Shown piece after piece: positions 23,801 through 35,511 of a DNA stretch of 64,000 nt; positions within the stretch are counted from its first letter, which is position 1; the number at the start of each line of letters is the position of its first letter. This DNA comes from Pseudeuparius sepicola (Eukaryota; Arthropoda; Insecta; Coleoptera; Anthribidae). The notes under the pieces were generated by a model, which ran no database searches, was not told where the DNA came from, and saw nothing but the letters and a program-made list of their open reading frames with translations. A program made the translations under genes and the position numbers. The stretch covers positions 29,528,901 through 29,592,900 of the forward strand of contig OY987299.1 of NCBI GenBank assembly GCA_963920635.1, in the 5' to 3' direction.

Positions 23801-24504
23801 TTAGACAATTTTATTTCAGTTATTATTTAGTCTTTACAGTTTATACATTTAATTCCATGTTAAATTGCATTAAGATTTGAAAAAGGGTTATTTCTATGAT
23901 TTCAAAACATTTTCACATAGGAGAAACTATTATAAGGACATTTTCAGGACATTTTCTTATTATTTATTTGTAGTTTAGAGATTAAATCCACTAGGTGCTC
24001 CTTGAGTTTTGTTATTTTATTGTGCGACGTTGCCAAATTTATCACAAAATCGTAATTTTTGGTTTTTTTTTACCCATAAACGAACTTTTTTTACTAGGTG
24101 TGATACATCATTAGAAAGCTAAAAAAGAGGTTTTTCAAAACCGTAAAAATCCAATATGGCGCCCATATGAAAAAACAAAGTTGATGATGGTTCCAAAAAA
24201 CCGAAACGTTGCAAATAAAATCTGACTACACAGACGTTTTAGGCGTAAAAAGTTGCCCTAGGATTGTTTTTACAGAATTTAAAAATTTTCATAAATAAAG
24301 AAACTACAGGAAATTTTCGAAAATGCATCGTTTTCGTTTTTTCAAAATATCTTCAAAACCAAAAGAGATAAAGTCGCAAACTAAACGTCATTCAATTACA
24401 GACAGAATTGTCTAAAACTTTCCCCATTTAATCGTTTCTCTATCTCTAACAGTTTCCGAGATCCCAATACATGCATCACCAATTTCGGACACACTGTATA
24501 CATA

Positions 24505-24940
24505 CAGTGAGCACGTAAAAATTGGAATAAATTCGGTAAAATGTTGTACTGTGCGATTAAAAAAAAACGCTTCGACACGTTCAACATAATTTTGAAAGGC
24601 GCATATTTTGACATATTTGTCGTTTTTCTGACGTCATTACTAATCAAGCTATGACGTCATCTATATATTTTTTAAATGCCAACCGCTATTTTTGATAGCG
24701 TCATTTAAAAGAACGCACTTTCCTTGTTTCGGTACGCAAATAATAATATATTACATAAGAAAAATTGCATAAATTTAAATTTAACATAAATTATTACGTT
24801 TTTTGATATTCCTTCATAAGACGACTGTACCTACATTGTAGTGGTTATTTTTTGCTCAGTTCCATTTTTAAGCAGGCTTAATTTTTAATCGAACAGTACA
24901 ACATTTTACCGAATTTATTCCAACCTTTACGTGCTCTCTG
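24505..24940. mobile_element. Tc1-type MITE, 436 bp
   Basis: The left end CAGTGAGCACGTAAAAATTG, continuing into GGAATAAATTCGGTAAAATG, pairs with a right end whose reverse complement starts CAGAGAGCACGTAAAGGTTG. TIR length is about 60 bp. The left border is TA; the right border is TT. It lies only 8 bp from the preceding palindrome. The core contains TGACGTCATTAC and TGACGTCATC (CRE-like) words but no reading frame. Confidence 0.75.
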
Positions 24941-25785
24941 TTCTGTATGAGAAAAAAAATAGTGTTATGTCCGAGCAACGCCGGGTGTCTATTTAAACAA
25001 ATTACGTTTAGACGATATCTCGAAAACACAACGTTTTTTTACCTTCGTAATCAATACAAGAAATTACAATTCTTTAAAGCAAAAAACTTATGGTCTAATC
25101 TTCAAAAATAAAACAGTTATAGCAATACCTAATAGTGAACATTTACAATTTGGTAGAGCCTGTAGTTATATTTCTATTTTAAAAGTAGATATGTAAATTG
25201 CCCATTCTACTCTATGGTGCAGAGCGTCCACTATTTTTGTACTTTTTGTATTTGGTCGGTTGCTAAGTTGTCATATTTAAGTAGCTATTACCGCAAAATT
25301 GTGAACAGTGAATAAACCGCCATCATATCCACGTTATGAATAGCGAGACAAAGCCATAACGCAAGCTTGGAATCGCTAAAGTCAGCGCCGGGTTCACAAA
25401 AGGCTTTTCCCATTGACAGTGGAGCTTAATTACCGCGGCAGAGGAAGTGCTTTTTCCCAGGCAAATAATGGCCTTTCATCTACACATAATATAATAATGT
25501 TATAATAAAAAAACCAGTTTGAAAAAACGCTACACAACGAATGCGCATACCTACCTACTTGTGGCTTTGCCTGGATATTGCTTCTTCCACTCATACCTAA
25601 TTTAATTTAAAAGAGAGCGGCGCTGTGTCGGCCAGATTGTTTGACTGTTGGGGTCAATAGTTTTTGGTTAAACAATGAAGATGTGTATTTCATTTGGCGA
25701 GCATTATTTGTTCTTCAGCTCGATTCGTTCAGATCATTACCGGATATCTATCGAATAATAGGTATATTTATATTATGTATCAAGG
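24941..25785. other. Mostly unassigned DNA with a GC-balanced patch
   Basis: No gene was recognised. The part at 25320-25450 is non-repetitive and less AT-rich (GTCAGCGCCGGGTTCACAAA, TTAATTACCGCGGCAGAGG) and may be a regulatory element. Confidence 0.3.
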
Positions 25786-25788
25786 GAC

Positions 25789-26372
25789 TAAAGTGCGTCT
25801 TTTAATCCCGAGAGTGAAGAACTCGAGGGATTGGGAGCAACTACCAGGAACTAAAATTTAAAAATTCACAAGACATATTATGTAAAAATAACCATTCGAC
25901 ATTATACCTAATTTACTACTTTGCACATTTAACGAGGAAACTGTTTGAGAGAGCAAAATGAATTTTACATACTCCACCGGAGAGCTCTTGAAAGGGTCCA
26001 AAGTAGTCAAAATGCCTATTTTCAACTGTTCATAGCACAGAATGTACTATTTTTTAAAATATGACATTCAGATATGCGTAGAATCCTAAAATATAATAAT
26101 ATACAGAGCGTTCCATTTAAAAACATCATCTCATTTGACACCACACTTTCGTGGTACATGCAAAAATAGTTCACTCTGAATTTATTTTTATAGCACTTTA
26201 TCTACTGCGTTTCGTTACTGTTCATTTAATTAATGTTATCGAGTAAAGTACAGAGTTGGTCATAGTTTCTATTGTTTTTGTTACTTTTAATCCCAAGGGA
26301 CTAAAATGCTGCACTTTAGTCCCGCAAAAGAGGGAGTAAAGTGATCCCTTTAATCCCTGCGGTGCAAAAATA
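25789..26372. repeat. Possible foldback element with GGGACTAAAGTGC words
   Basis: GGGACTAAAGTGCGTCTTTT followed by AATCCCGAG at the left faces GCACTTTAGTCCC and TTTAATCCCTGCGG at the right. The arms are diverged and the borders uncertain. No coding sequence. Confidence 0.35.
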
Positions 26373-26496
26373 ATTATATTATATATTTGCGTTTCATATA
26401 GATATCGCTCATTTGTTTGCAGGAGTTTCATATAGTTTCAATACAGATCATTCTCATTTTGATTTTTTTACCCACTAGGCGCACGTAATAGATATA

Positions 26497-27784
26497 CAGG
26501 GTGTCTCATTTTGATCTGGAACACCCCTGTAAAATTTGAACTGGCTTACGGATTTTAACGATTTTTTTTTGTATACAGGGTCCTCCTAGAAGCACTTATC
26601 AAACACTTTTCAATGACCATACGTTTATTCCAGGGCCGGATTAAAAAATTTTTTTACCCAAAATTTCGAGTTAAGGTATCAGCGATTTTTTTTTATCGGA
26701 AATCTGATAACGTGGCGTTAATCAGTGCCCCTGAAAACCCCCAGATTCCAAATTTCAAGAAATTATTCCCACGAATTATACTTTTTACACTGCATCACAA
26801 TTGCAAAAAATCAAAATTTCAGTTCAGCTATTAAGGTGGCTATGGAAACAAGTGAAAATGGTAAAAAGAGGTCCACAGGGGACATTAGTAATAAACCTGA
26901 TCGGAAACTGTACTCGGTTTCTCTTTTCATTATTGCTAGACAGTACAAATTGTATGCCATTTGAGACGCAAGAGAGCTCGCTGCCCTCACAGGCAGCCGT
27001 GGAAAAACAATGGCTTGCGGAAATGTCAGTTTATGCATTTTTACAACAAATGTTATTCAGGGGTTGATGTTGCTAAAATAATTTAGGTGTTACAAATAAT
27101 TTAGTGGGTATAAAATGTAATTTCTAATCGATTCGACAATACATTTCTGCCGTTTAAAATATTGCTGCTTTTAATTACATTCTTCAAATACGTACTTTGT
27201 AGTGTATAATCTTATACTTTATTATTTGTACCAAAAAATGTAAAAATTACCGTTTCTCAAAGTGTTTGCACTTGCACTACTGCCTGCGACGGCAGCGAGC
27301 TCTCTTGCGTCTCAAATGGCATAAAATTTGTACTATACAGCAATACTGAAAAGAGAAACCGAGTACAGTTTCCGATCAGGTTTATTACTATTGTCCCCTG
27401 TGGACCTCTTTTTACCATTTTCACTTGTTTCCATAGCCACCTTAATAGCTGAACTCAAATTGAAATTTTGATTTTTTGCAATTGTGATGCAGTGTAAAAA
27501 GTATAATTTGTGGGAATAATTTCTTGAAATTTGGAATCTGGGGGTTTTCAGGGGCGCTGATTAACGCCACGTTACCAGATTTCCGATAAATAAATTGCTG
27601 ATACCTTAACTCGAAAATTTTGGTAAAATTTTTTTTTAATCCGGCCCTGGAATAATGGTATGGTCATTGAAAAGTGTTTGATAAGTACGTCTAGGAGGGC
27701 CCTGTATACAAAAAAAAATTCGTTGAAATCCGTAAGCCAGTTCAAATTTTACAGGGGTGTTCCAGGTCAAAATGAGACACCCGG
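26497..27784. mobile_element. Long palindromic TA-flanked element, 1288 bp
   Basis: The ends CAGGGTGTCTCATTTTGATC and, in reverse complement, CCGGGTGTCTCATTTTGACC are bordered by TA on both sides. The arms (about 500 bp each) pair through words such as CTGTAAAATTTGAACTGG and GGTCCACAGGGGACA. The centre (about 27050-27250) is unpaired. Reading frames inside are antisense mirror images created by the palindrome and are not called. Confidence 0.85.
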
Positions 27785-27910
27785 TACAATTAACCATTCC
27801 TGAAATACTACAAATGCCATAGTATATAGGTATTGGTATTCTTAAAGAGACAAGTGGTAGATATTCTTCTCTCCGATACATGGAGTTTACTCTTTACTCT
27901 ATATAATAGC

Positions 27911-27938
27911 AGTGACTATAGAAAGAATATAGTCACTG
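27911..27938. repeat. Short perfect hairpin
   Basis: CAGTGACTATA and its complement TATAGTCACTG are separated by 6 bases. No T-run or other terminator context. Confidence 0.5.
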
Positions 27939-28163
27939 ATAATAGGTAAACAACAAGTCTACAATAAACTCTATATTTCATAAACGCTCTAATATATAGG
28001 TATATCTATAGCCCTGGACTTCATTTCAAATCAAAAGGTTCTAAAATACACTTGCTTAATTTTCAGACTCGCCTTTTTTAAGGGAATGTATGAAAATATG
28101 AAATTAGAGGGACATAACAAACAAGCATAAATAATTATACTTTATTTTGGATATTAAATATGT

Positions 28164-28786
28164 TTTAACCTTCGAATAAAGAATCCCAGGAAGGAGCATG
28201 GGATTACGCGCCACCGGGACAGTCTCTGCATATGGCGGGATGCCGTTTCCGTTTTTACAGCGCAAGCAACTTTGAGTTGTTTCGACAAACTAATCGATGC
28301 AGAAATTATCTTTTTTTGTGAAATCAGCATCTACAATACAGGCAAAAAATTATAAGGCATACGTTTATGTCTTTAAGTTTATTAATGCGTCATAACATAC
28401 CTATATAGCAATTCTAATTTTAAATTTCCAATTATAAAGAAATAAGTACCTACTTACACAAACTATGTCACTTTGGTTCATCACCTCAAAAGTTAATTTT
28501 CATTACAAAATTACTTACTAATGGATTATTATCCTCAAACATTTAGTTTTGGTGTCCGCAGGGAAGAACTACAAGCCGCACAGCTAATAAGCATAATAAC
28601 TCGAAAAAGTCAAGTACCACACACTGGCCACCTATCACCGTGTCAAATATCAAAATTATGTCAAAACTTGATTCCTACTCAGGGCGATTTCAATCTCACG
28701 TAATTTATAATGCCTATAGAGCTTTGTCTCCTTCCTGGGATTCTTTTATTCTTGGGATTCTTTATTCAAAGGTTTTTAACAGACAC
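28164..28786. mobile_element. Foldback MITE, about 620 bp
   Basis: Left-arm CGAATAAAGAATCCCAGGAA (continuing GGAG) pairs with CTCCTTCCTGGGATTC and TTTATTCAAAGG at the right. The right arm carries a small internal duplication of the GGATTC word (TTTTATTCTTGGGATTC). The arms extend outward into TTTTAACC/GGTTTTTAAC. The core shows no domain. Confidence 0.6.
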
Positions 28787-29718
28787 TTTTGCATGTTTTT
28801 ATAACAATAATGGTGTTTTTAGCCTTAAATCGATTTTTTCGTGTGGTGATAGTTTGAAACAGCACTATGCAGAGACCTGAATAGTATTGGTCCGGGTCAA
28901 CTTATTTATTTTCATTAGCAAAAGTTTTTATGACAAATATTTTTTTGCGAAAAGGCAAATGAAAAAGTTTCTCAGTCAGAGTATATTTATACATTTTTGA
29001 GGAGTATTACTCCTATAGATTAGATAGCGATATAGCATACAGGGTGTCCCGTAAGTCATGGTCCAAACGGAAATGAGTGATAGGGAACGTCATTTGAAAC
29101 AAGAAAAACCCCATATGTTGTTATCCAATTCTTTACCGTTTTCGTGATACAGGGCGTTGAAGTCTTGGAGAATAATTGTTTTTTTTTTACAATGTCTTCG
29201 TAACCGTTTGAGATATTTGCAACAACTCTGGTACACAATAGTGTCCTGTTAGTTGGCTTGGCATAGTTTGGGAAATTTCCGTGTCCCAAAACAAACCAGT
29301 GGCGGAGTTAGAGGGGAGGAGGGTCCATTAATTTAAGAAAAAAGTTAGTACGGCCCTGTCCACAATTTAATTCGAATGCATTTTTAGATAGGCGACTTCA
29401 TTTCCTACAAAAATTTTTGTTTCTTTTTTTACGTACCTACCTGTCGCCATTTCATTGCAATTTTTATTTTTTTTTATTTAAGTTAAAGTTTTCATAAAAA
29501 ATCGCCAAAAATTTTTGATAGACAAGGAAAGGCAGAAGAATGAAAAAACGAGCCACTCATCAGAATTGAGAGTAATTTTTATTGATAAACTTGTTTGGTT
29601 AGGCCAATATTTTTGGATATTACAGGGTGTTTTACTAATCAATGTGCTTTTAAGCTATCTTTGTCACATTTTTCACAAAATCTTATCGAAACTAATGAGA
29701 TGTCATATATATTTATAT

Positions 29719-29990
29719 TTATAAAAGATGCTCAAAATGTCCAGCTTCTACCCTTATGCATAGTCTACATCGACGAAGGAAACTATGTTTAATTCGCCCT
29801 AAGGTTCGTCCATTCTGTTTTATTTCCTCCACCGCTATTCCTACCCTCTCTCGAAGCATTTTCTCAGTGTTGCATTCTGTTCCATAAACTTTTTCTTTTA
29901 GATAACCCTATAAAAAGAAATCTATGTAGTTAAGATCTAGCGAACGTGGTGGCCAATGTACACTCCTCCCTCGACCCAGCCTGGTTTGTT
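29719..29990 (-). pseudogene. Mariner transposase C-terminal relic, left arm
   Basis: The minus strand encodes HWPPRSLDLNYIDFFL, a stop, then GYLKEKVYGTECNTEKMLRE and a tail ending in EAGHFEHLL. The RS-D-L-DFFLWG-like block is the third catalytic aspartate region of mariner-type DDE transposases. A premature stop replaces the tryptophan of DFFLWG. N-terminal and first catalytic regions are missing. A mirror copy lies in the right arm. Confidence 0.7.
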
Positions 29991-30089
29991 GGACCATTAA
30001 TTGTACGCTATGTGTCTCCAACATAATGGAGCGCCACCACTCTAAGTATTATCAACGTGTGCGGCAGTTCCTTAACAATACATACCTTG

Positions 30090-30453
30090 CAAGATGCCTA
30101 GGTCGAGGGGGGAGTGTACAGTGGCCACCACGTTCACTAGATCTTAACCACATAGATTTCTTTTTATAAACAGCTTGAACGAACCTTATATAGGGCGAAT
30201 TAAACATAGTTTCCTTCGTCGATGTAGACTATGCATAAGGATGGAAGCGGGCAGTAGCTTAACCAGGGGGGCTTCGGGGGCTTTAGCCCCCAAAAATCTG
30301 CCGCGTGGTAATTACTTTTAAAATAAAATTTATTTTAGAACAATAGTTTTGCCGTAAATATTACGGAAGAATTTTTTTTAAATAATTCGCCCCCCCCCCC
30401 AACTTTACATTCTGGTTACGCCACTGGAAGCGGGACATTCTGAGCATCTTTTA
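30090..30453 (+). pseudogene. Mariner transposase C-terminal relic, right arm
   Basis: This plus-strand mirror of the left-arm relic encodes QWPPRSLDLNHIDFFL then a stop. A deletion of about 95 bp compared with the left arm follows, and then the common tail. The tail is split by the hAT MITE at 30252-30426; the sequence continues to the HFEHL-type end after it. It is inactive. Confidence 0.65.
30252..30426. mobile_element. hAT MITE, 175 bp, with exact 8-bp target duplication
   Basis: The ends CAGTAGCTTAACCAGG and CTGGTTACGCCACTG are inverted repeats of the CAGTGGCGTAACCAG type. GAAGCGGG stands immediately on both sides (30244-30251 and 30427-30434). The left palindrome arm at about 29735-29760 carries the same sequence without the insert (GTAGAAGCTGGACATTTT in complement), giving an internal empty-site comparison. 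The interior is GC-rich at the ends and non-coding. Confidence 0.95.
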
Positions 30454-31296
30454 TAAAAAAATATTTAACAAGTAATTATGACATCTCATTAGTTTTTATA
30501 AGATTTTGCAGAAAAATGTGACAAAGATAGCTTAAAAGCACATTAATTAGTACAACACCCTGTAATTTCCAAAAATATTGGCCTAACCAAACAAGTTTAT
30601 CAATAGAAATTACTTCATTCTGATGAGTGGGTCGTTTTTCATTCCTCTTTCCTTGTCTATCAAAAATTTTCGGCGATTTTTCAGGAAAATTTTAAATTAA
30701 ATCAAAAAAATAAAAATTGCAATGAAATGGCGACAGGTACGTAAAAAAAGAAACAAACAATTTTTGTAGGAAATGAAGTCGCCTATCTAAAAATGCATTC
30801 GAATTAAATTGTGGACAGAGCCGTACTAACTTTTTTATTAAATTAATGGACCCTCCTCCCCTCTAACTCCGCCACTGGTTTGTTTTGGGACACGGAAATT
30901 TCCCAAACTATGCCAAGCCAACTAACAGGACACTATTGTGTACCAGAGTTGTTGCAAATATCTCAAACGGTTACGAAGATATTGTAAAAAATCCAATTAT
31001 TCTCCAAAATTTCAACGCCCTGTATCACGAAAACGGCAAAGAATTGGATAACAACATATGGGGTTTTTCTTGTTTCAAATGACGTCCCCTATCACCTATT
31101 TCTGTTTAAACCATGACTTACTTGACACCCTGTAGCTATAGTGTTCAAATAAGGAGAAACATCAATTCAAGATCAGACGACGAACCTCCTATATCCACCA
31201 CTTGCAGACTGAATTTTTAACCGACTCGCATTTACATGACTCTCATCGCTTTTGGCGTCATATTTAAGCCGAGAAAGATCGCCTAGCCCCCGGCTC

Positions 31297-32858
31297 CTTT
31301 TTTTACAAGCTTTTATTTAACTTCACTGGGGTGGGTCGAATCTTGCAAGCTGAATTAGAAATTAGAACCACTTCTTGACATCCGATTCAGCTGAAATTTT
31401 GCATACACCTTTAGTTCTGGTGACAATACAATGTGCAATACTCAGTAATGTAATAATTTCAAAATGGACACAAGATGGCGGATGATGTATTTGATGGCGT
31501 ATAACATTTTCTTTTCAACCCCCTTAATATGAGTATCAAATGAAAGAGCATGTACTAAAACGAATAAAATAAAATAAAATAAGTCCAGGTTTTCGTTAAG
31601 ATAATTCAATGCCAAATTGCGACAAGTTTTTGTAAATTAAAAAGCTTGTCGCGCGAATTGTAAAGAAAATACATACGTAGAGGAAAGTACCCTAATAATG
31701 AGACAGTTCCCAATATGAGACCCCACACTAACTCCTAAAGTAAGAGTCTCCATCTAGCTGGCAATGTCTCAAATAATCACTAATAATGGTATAAGTCGCC
31801 ACATGTAGTGCAGTGTCTAGCTCATCTAAATTTTTAGGTTAAGAATACGGCATTGTTTACTTCAACCGTACGTGCACAAACTTTTAAAGGGCTTGGGTTA
31901 CCGTGTAATTCTGAATAACGTGGTAAGTGTTTAATATATTTTTGTAGCTTGTTGTATTGAATAAAAGTTATTTTATAATTAGAGTAGTTATATAACGAAT
32001 TTAATAACATTTGTTAACGATGGCAAAAAAATTCGATGATATGCACATCGGATTCCTAATATGAGACAACCCAGTGTTCCTAATATGAGATATCTCATAT
32101 AAGGAGACTCGCTTCATCCAATTTAGATTACTAATAATTTGAATACCGTGTCAAGGGTTATGTAATTAAAGAGTTGTATACTGTGTTAATTGATATTCAT
32201 TTAATGTTATATTAAAATAAAAATTATTTTGTGGTAAGTAGTATTTTTATTAAACCTTAAAGTGTGTCAAGTGTTATGTAACTAAATTGTTGTATACTAG
32301 GTTAATTTGACTTTCTTTTAAAGTTGTTGAAATAAAAATTATTTTGTGGCAAGTAGTGCTTTTGTTAAACCTGGATATGAGACTGTCTCATATTATAGGC
32401 ACCCAATTTTAAAAATCGCAGATTTGACTTTTTTTTATAATTCTCATTTACGCAACAACTGTTAATATTTGGCAATCCTACATAAACTGCAGTGAAAATA
32501 GATACCTACTATATTAAACGCATTCAACGTAAGTTTGCGCATTATAATATATTATAGGACAAAATACAGAACAAAATGTAATGTGGTCTCATATTAGGGT
32601 ACTTTCCTCTATACTATGGCAAGTAGGTTCTACTTTTATGAACATTTCTCGCGGCAAGCTTTTTAATTTACAAAAACTTGTCGCAATTTGGCATTGAATT
32701 ATCTTAACGGAAACCTAGACTTATTTTATTTTTTTAGTTTTGGTACATGGCTTAAAAAACTTATTTTTAAAAAGGTTTTTTTTTAATCTATATATTGTTT
32801 TATTTTTTCGTTTTAGTAGGTACCTACATGATTTAAATAAAAGCCTGTTTTTTTTTTA
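31297..32858. mobile_element. Second copy of the ACAAGCTTTTATT element, interrupted
   Basis: The left end TTTTTACAAGCTTTTATTTA and the right AAATAAAAGCCTGTTTTTTT match the element at 11783-12632. Shared left-end wording includes TGCAAGCTGAATTAGAA and ACATCCGATTCAGCTGAAAT. An inner inverted repeat of about 85 bp (31566-31650 against 32648-32735, with AATTGCGACAAGTTTTTGTA) brackets a TA-inserted element. One 122-bp-type unit is present at about 31450-31560. Confidence 0.65.
31680..32609. mobile_element. TA-flanked element, 930 bp, with repeated AATATGAGAC motif
   Basis: The ends GAGGAAAGTACCCTAATAAT and, in reverse complement, GAGGAAAGTACCCTAATATG are bordered by TA on both sides. CTAATATGAGAC or its complement occurs at least six times (about 31691, 31712, 32056, 32080, 32383 and 32585), including a TGAGATATCTCATAT palindrome. 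The spacing suggests transposase-binding sites. A direct repeat of about 100 bp recurs at 32150-32240 and 32265-32350. No transposase remains. Confidence 0.75.
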
Positions 32859-33256
32859 CCTTTTATTTTATTATCTTTCCTCTAGGCGTATCAGGCGCGC
32901 GGGGCCGTCTGATGGTCGATATGATAAGTATACATATTATAAAAAAAAAAAAACAGAAATTTGTGCCTTTTATACCTATACCTATATTGTGCAATTGAGC
33001 AGCCCATAAATGCACAACAAACCATATTATAAATTATGTGTTTTGATCTCAAAACCCACAAAAACCGACTTTTAATGGAATTACAGCCAATCTTGGAACG
33101 ATTTTTATCACCAGACGACTTAAATAGGTACAGGGTTTTCACGCGAAAACTCCGACCCCTCTATTATTTCCATAATGTTTGCAGATAGAAAAAAAGTTGT
33201 ATATAAAAGTTGCAAGGTAAGTATCGGGCTTTAGAAAGGTAGACTTGTGGTTTATA

Positions 33257-33307
33257 CAGGATGTATGGGACAAAATATATTTTTTGTTTTTAATAATAAA
33301 CATCCTG
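33257..33307. repeat. Tiny TA-flanked inverted-repeat insert
   Basis: CAGGATGTATGGGAC faces AATAAACATCCTG, both bordered by TA, spanning only 51 bp. It may be an internally deleted mariner-type element. Confidence 0.4.
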
Positions 33308-33673
33308 TATATTTTTGGATATTTTAAAAGAGCTAATATTTCTGATTGCAACGATATACATCTAACATGTTGATATTTGCGTTTCCCTTTAGCACGTTAT
33401 GTGGACCTAACTTTACAAAAAAAGATTATTTAAGATATCGCAGTTATAGCCATGAAATTAAGTCGGATTTTTAATAGTTATGCTAGATTATCTCTTACTT
33501 ACTTTAGTAAATCAAAATAACAATAAAATGGCAATAATTTTAAAAATTTCTTCCCACCAGTTTTTTAACTGGTGCTATAATATAATAATATAATATAATA
33601 TATATGACTACGTTTATCTCGTGACAACTCGATCGGATTGAAATGGATCCGATTGAGTTATGTCAAATCTTGT

Positions 33674-34935
33674 CAGTGGCGTAGCAAGGGGGGGCAAGGG
33701 GGCATCGTGCCCCGGGCGCTACTCACAAAGGGGCGCCAAATGGCAAAACAAAAAATCTGGATAATTTTTATTTTTATTATAAATAAAATTAAAAAATATT
33801 TAATATCTCTAAGGAGATACATATATCATATATTTAATAATAATATGATCGTTGTCTGACGTATTAATAAAGACTGCTCACGGCTGTCATGTTTGACAGT
33901 TCTCTGGCTCACCATGCGCTTCCCGGAGACAAAATATACAATGCAAAATACATTGTTGACCAGGCGCCATCTACTTTCCAGGACATGAAACTCTAGCCGT
34001 GAGAAGTCTTATTAATACGTCAGTCAACGCAATGATTATAATAGGTACATTAATAAAATTAATTACTATGTATAAATTTTCCTTGCTTTTGATGAAACAA
34101 ATTTATCGATAATATCATCAAAGTTGATAATTTCAAATTTTTCTCTTTCCGCACTTAAAAATGCTAGGTCACTTAGGCGATTTTGCCCCATCGTTGATCG
34201 TAGATATGCCAAAATTTGGAAAAACATCTTCTCCATACGAGATTATAAAAGTAAGAAATTCTATTGGAGTTTTAGGTTCAATTTCTTTTCTATATACTGC
34301 GGAGTAACATTTTGCAGTCACCTATTTCGATAAAGAGTTCTATTCCATTGAAATCTGTATTATAAAATTCATACAAATTTTTACAAATAAAAAATAATTT
34401 TTATTAAATTAAACTATGTGCTTCATTCAGGATCATATTATCCTAGAGGCGCTTCGTTTTGTGGATTCAATTAAAGAAAACTGTAAACGGATTTTCGGAC
34501 AGTGCAATATCCAAAATTAGGCAACTATCCAAAATTCGACGACTTTCCTCTACTATAAAATAGCAATAAAAATGGAATATTGTCTATTTCTTCAATTGTT
34601 ATTTTGATAATTATAAATTAAATTAATAATTGTTTTAAAACTGCGTGTTTTTTAAATATTTCTTTATAAATATGTAAAATAAATAATAGGTATCTTTTGA
34701 ACTAATTCTAGATGATCATATATTATACATTTCAAAATATAGTCTTGTTTTCTCAACTACATTTTTTGTCTCAAATTTAAAGCCTAGCTTGAGCCCATGA
34801 CTTTATTTACTTTACTTTATTTATTTATTAATTTGTGAGTATATTTTACATGTAATATTAGGTATATGGTTTTCGAATGGGGGGCGCTAAAAAGGTATTG
34901 TGCCCCGGGCGCGAGTTAAGCTCGCTACGCCGCTG
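33674..34935. mobile_element. hAT element, 1262 bp, with exact 8-bp target duplication
   Basis: CAGTGGCGTAGCAAGGGG at left faces GCTCGCTACGCCGCTG at right. AATCTTGT flanks both sides (33666-33673 and 34936-34943). The subterminal TGCCCCGGGCGC occurs at both ends. A transposase C-terminal relic lies inside on the minus strand, so this is an internally deleted derivative of an autonomous hAT. Confidence 0.9.
34100..34262 (-). pseudogene. hAT transposase dimerisation-domain relic
   Basis: The minus strand reads LAYLRSTMGQNRLSDLAFLS followed by AEREKFEIINFDDIIDKFVS and SKARK. The LRSTMGQxRLxxLAxLS block is the hallmark C-terminal dimerisation helix of hAT transposases. The catalytic core upstream is not recognisable in the remaining sequence. 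The fragment ends close to where full-length proteins end, near the left TIR, so transcription would have run right to left. Confidence 0.7.
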
Positions 34936-35511
34936 AATCTTGTATAGGTAATTCTACGTTTACATCATCAGTATTGAATCCTACGGTTTTCAATCCATTA
35001 ACTTATTATACCTAGGTACTTATTCCACAGTAGGGTGGTGCACATTCTGGCCAACTTCTGTTTGGAAATAGAGGCGTGACTTGAAATTTTAAATCTGATT
35101 GAATTTCAATCTGTAGGGTTTACGCCGTCTATTTGAGTCCGCTCCAGTGAATTCAAACCTCTCTCAATCGGATCGAACGCGTCGAGATAAACGTAATCAT
35201 AGTCATATGATTGCTCCAGCCGTTTTTACAATATAGGTTGTTTGAACTTAATTTTTTAATGTTTCACATCTCGTTTTGTTGTTATTTTGATTTACTAAAG
35301 TAAGTAAGAGATAATTTAGCATAAATATAAAAAATACGACTTAATCTCATGCGGCTAACTGCGATATCTTTTTTTTTGTAAATTTGGGTTCACATAACTT
35401 GCTAAAGAAAAAAGTTAGGATTTCACTACACGTTCGTATGAAAAATGTACTTATTTTGAAGTTTTCTGTAGATTCTTAAAGTTTTGCCCGCATACTGGTT
35501 GGGCGGCCCTG

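Larger units (their letters stand above)
22887..24496. mobile_element. Long palindromic mariner-derived element, 1610 bp
   Basis: The ends CAGTGTGTCCGAAATTGGTG pair precisely with the right end, and both are bordered by TA (22885-22886 and 24497-24498). Each arm is roughly 650-700 bp and highly similar to the other. Next to the centre each arm carries the C-terminal coding tail of a mariner-type transposase (CRKCMEANGRHLNA on the minus strand at left, CQKCMEANGRHFEY on the plus strand at right). The element is therefore an inverted duplication of one transposon end that includes coding sequence. It is non-autonomous. Confidence 0.85.
29040..31132. mobile_element. Long palindromic mariner-derived element interrupted by a hAT MITE
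   Basis: The ends are CAGGGTGTCCCGTAAGTCAT at left and, in reverse complement, CAGGGTGTCAAGTAAGTCAT at right, both bordered by TA. The arms of about 900-1000 bp mirror each other. They contain nested termini: CAGGGTGTTTTACTAATCAA near 29624 faces its complement near 30555, and CAGTGGCGGAGTTAGAGGGG at 29290 faces 30876. Each arm carries the C-terminal end of a mariner transposase. The right arm holds a 175-bp hAT insertion. Confidence 0.85.
33131..35511. mobile_element. Palindromic element split by a hAT insertion
   Basis: Clear arms lie at about 33386-33640 and 35150-35415 (GCACGTTATGTGGACC against its diverged complement, and ATTATCTCTTACTTACTTTA paired exactly). Outer ends CAGGGTTTTCACGCG and CAGGGCCGCCCAACC (right, in complement) are plausible but weakly similar. 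The hAT copy at 33674-34935 occupies the centre. No transposase from the host element was seen. Confidence 0.55.

Noticed and set aside
29290..30876. Apparent hAT element with CAGTGGCGGAGTT ends
   Set aside because: The flanks outside the ends are mirror images of each other (part of the larger palindrome arms), not a direct 8-bp duplication, so independent hAT insertion cannot be shown here.
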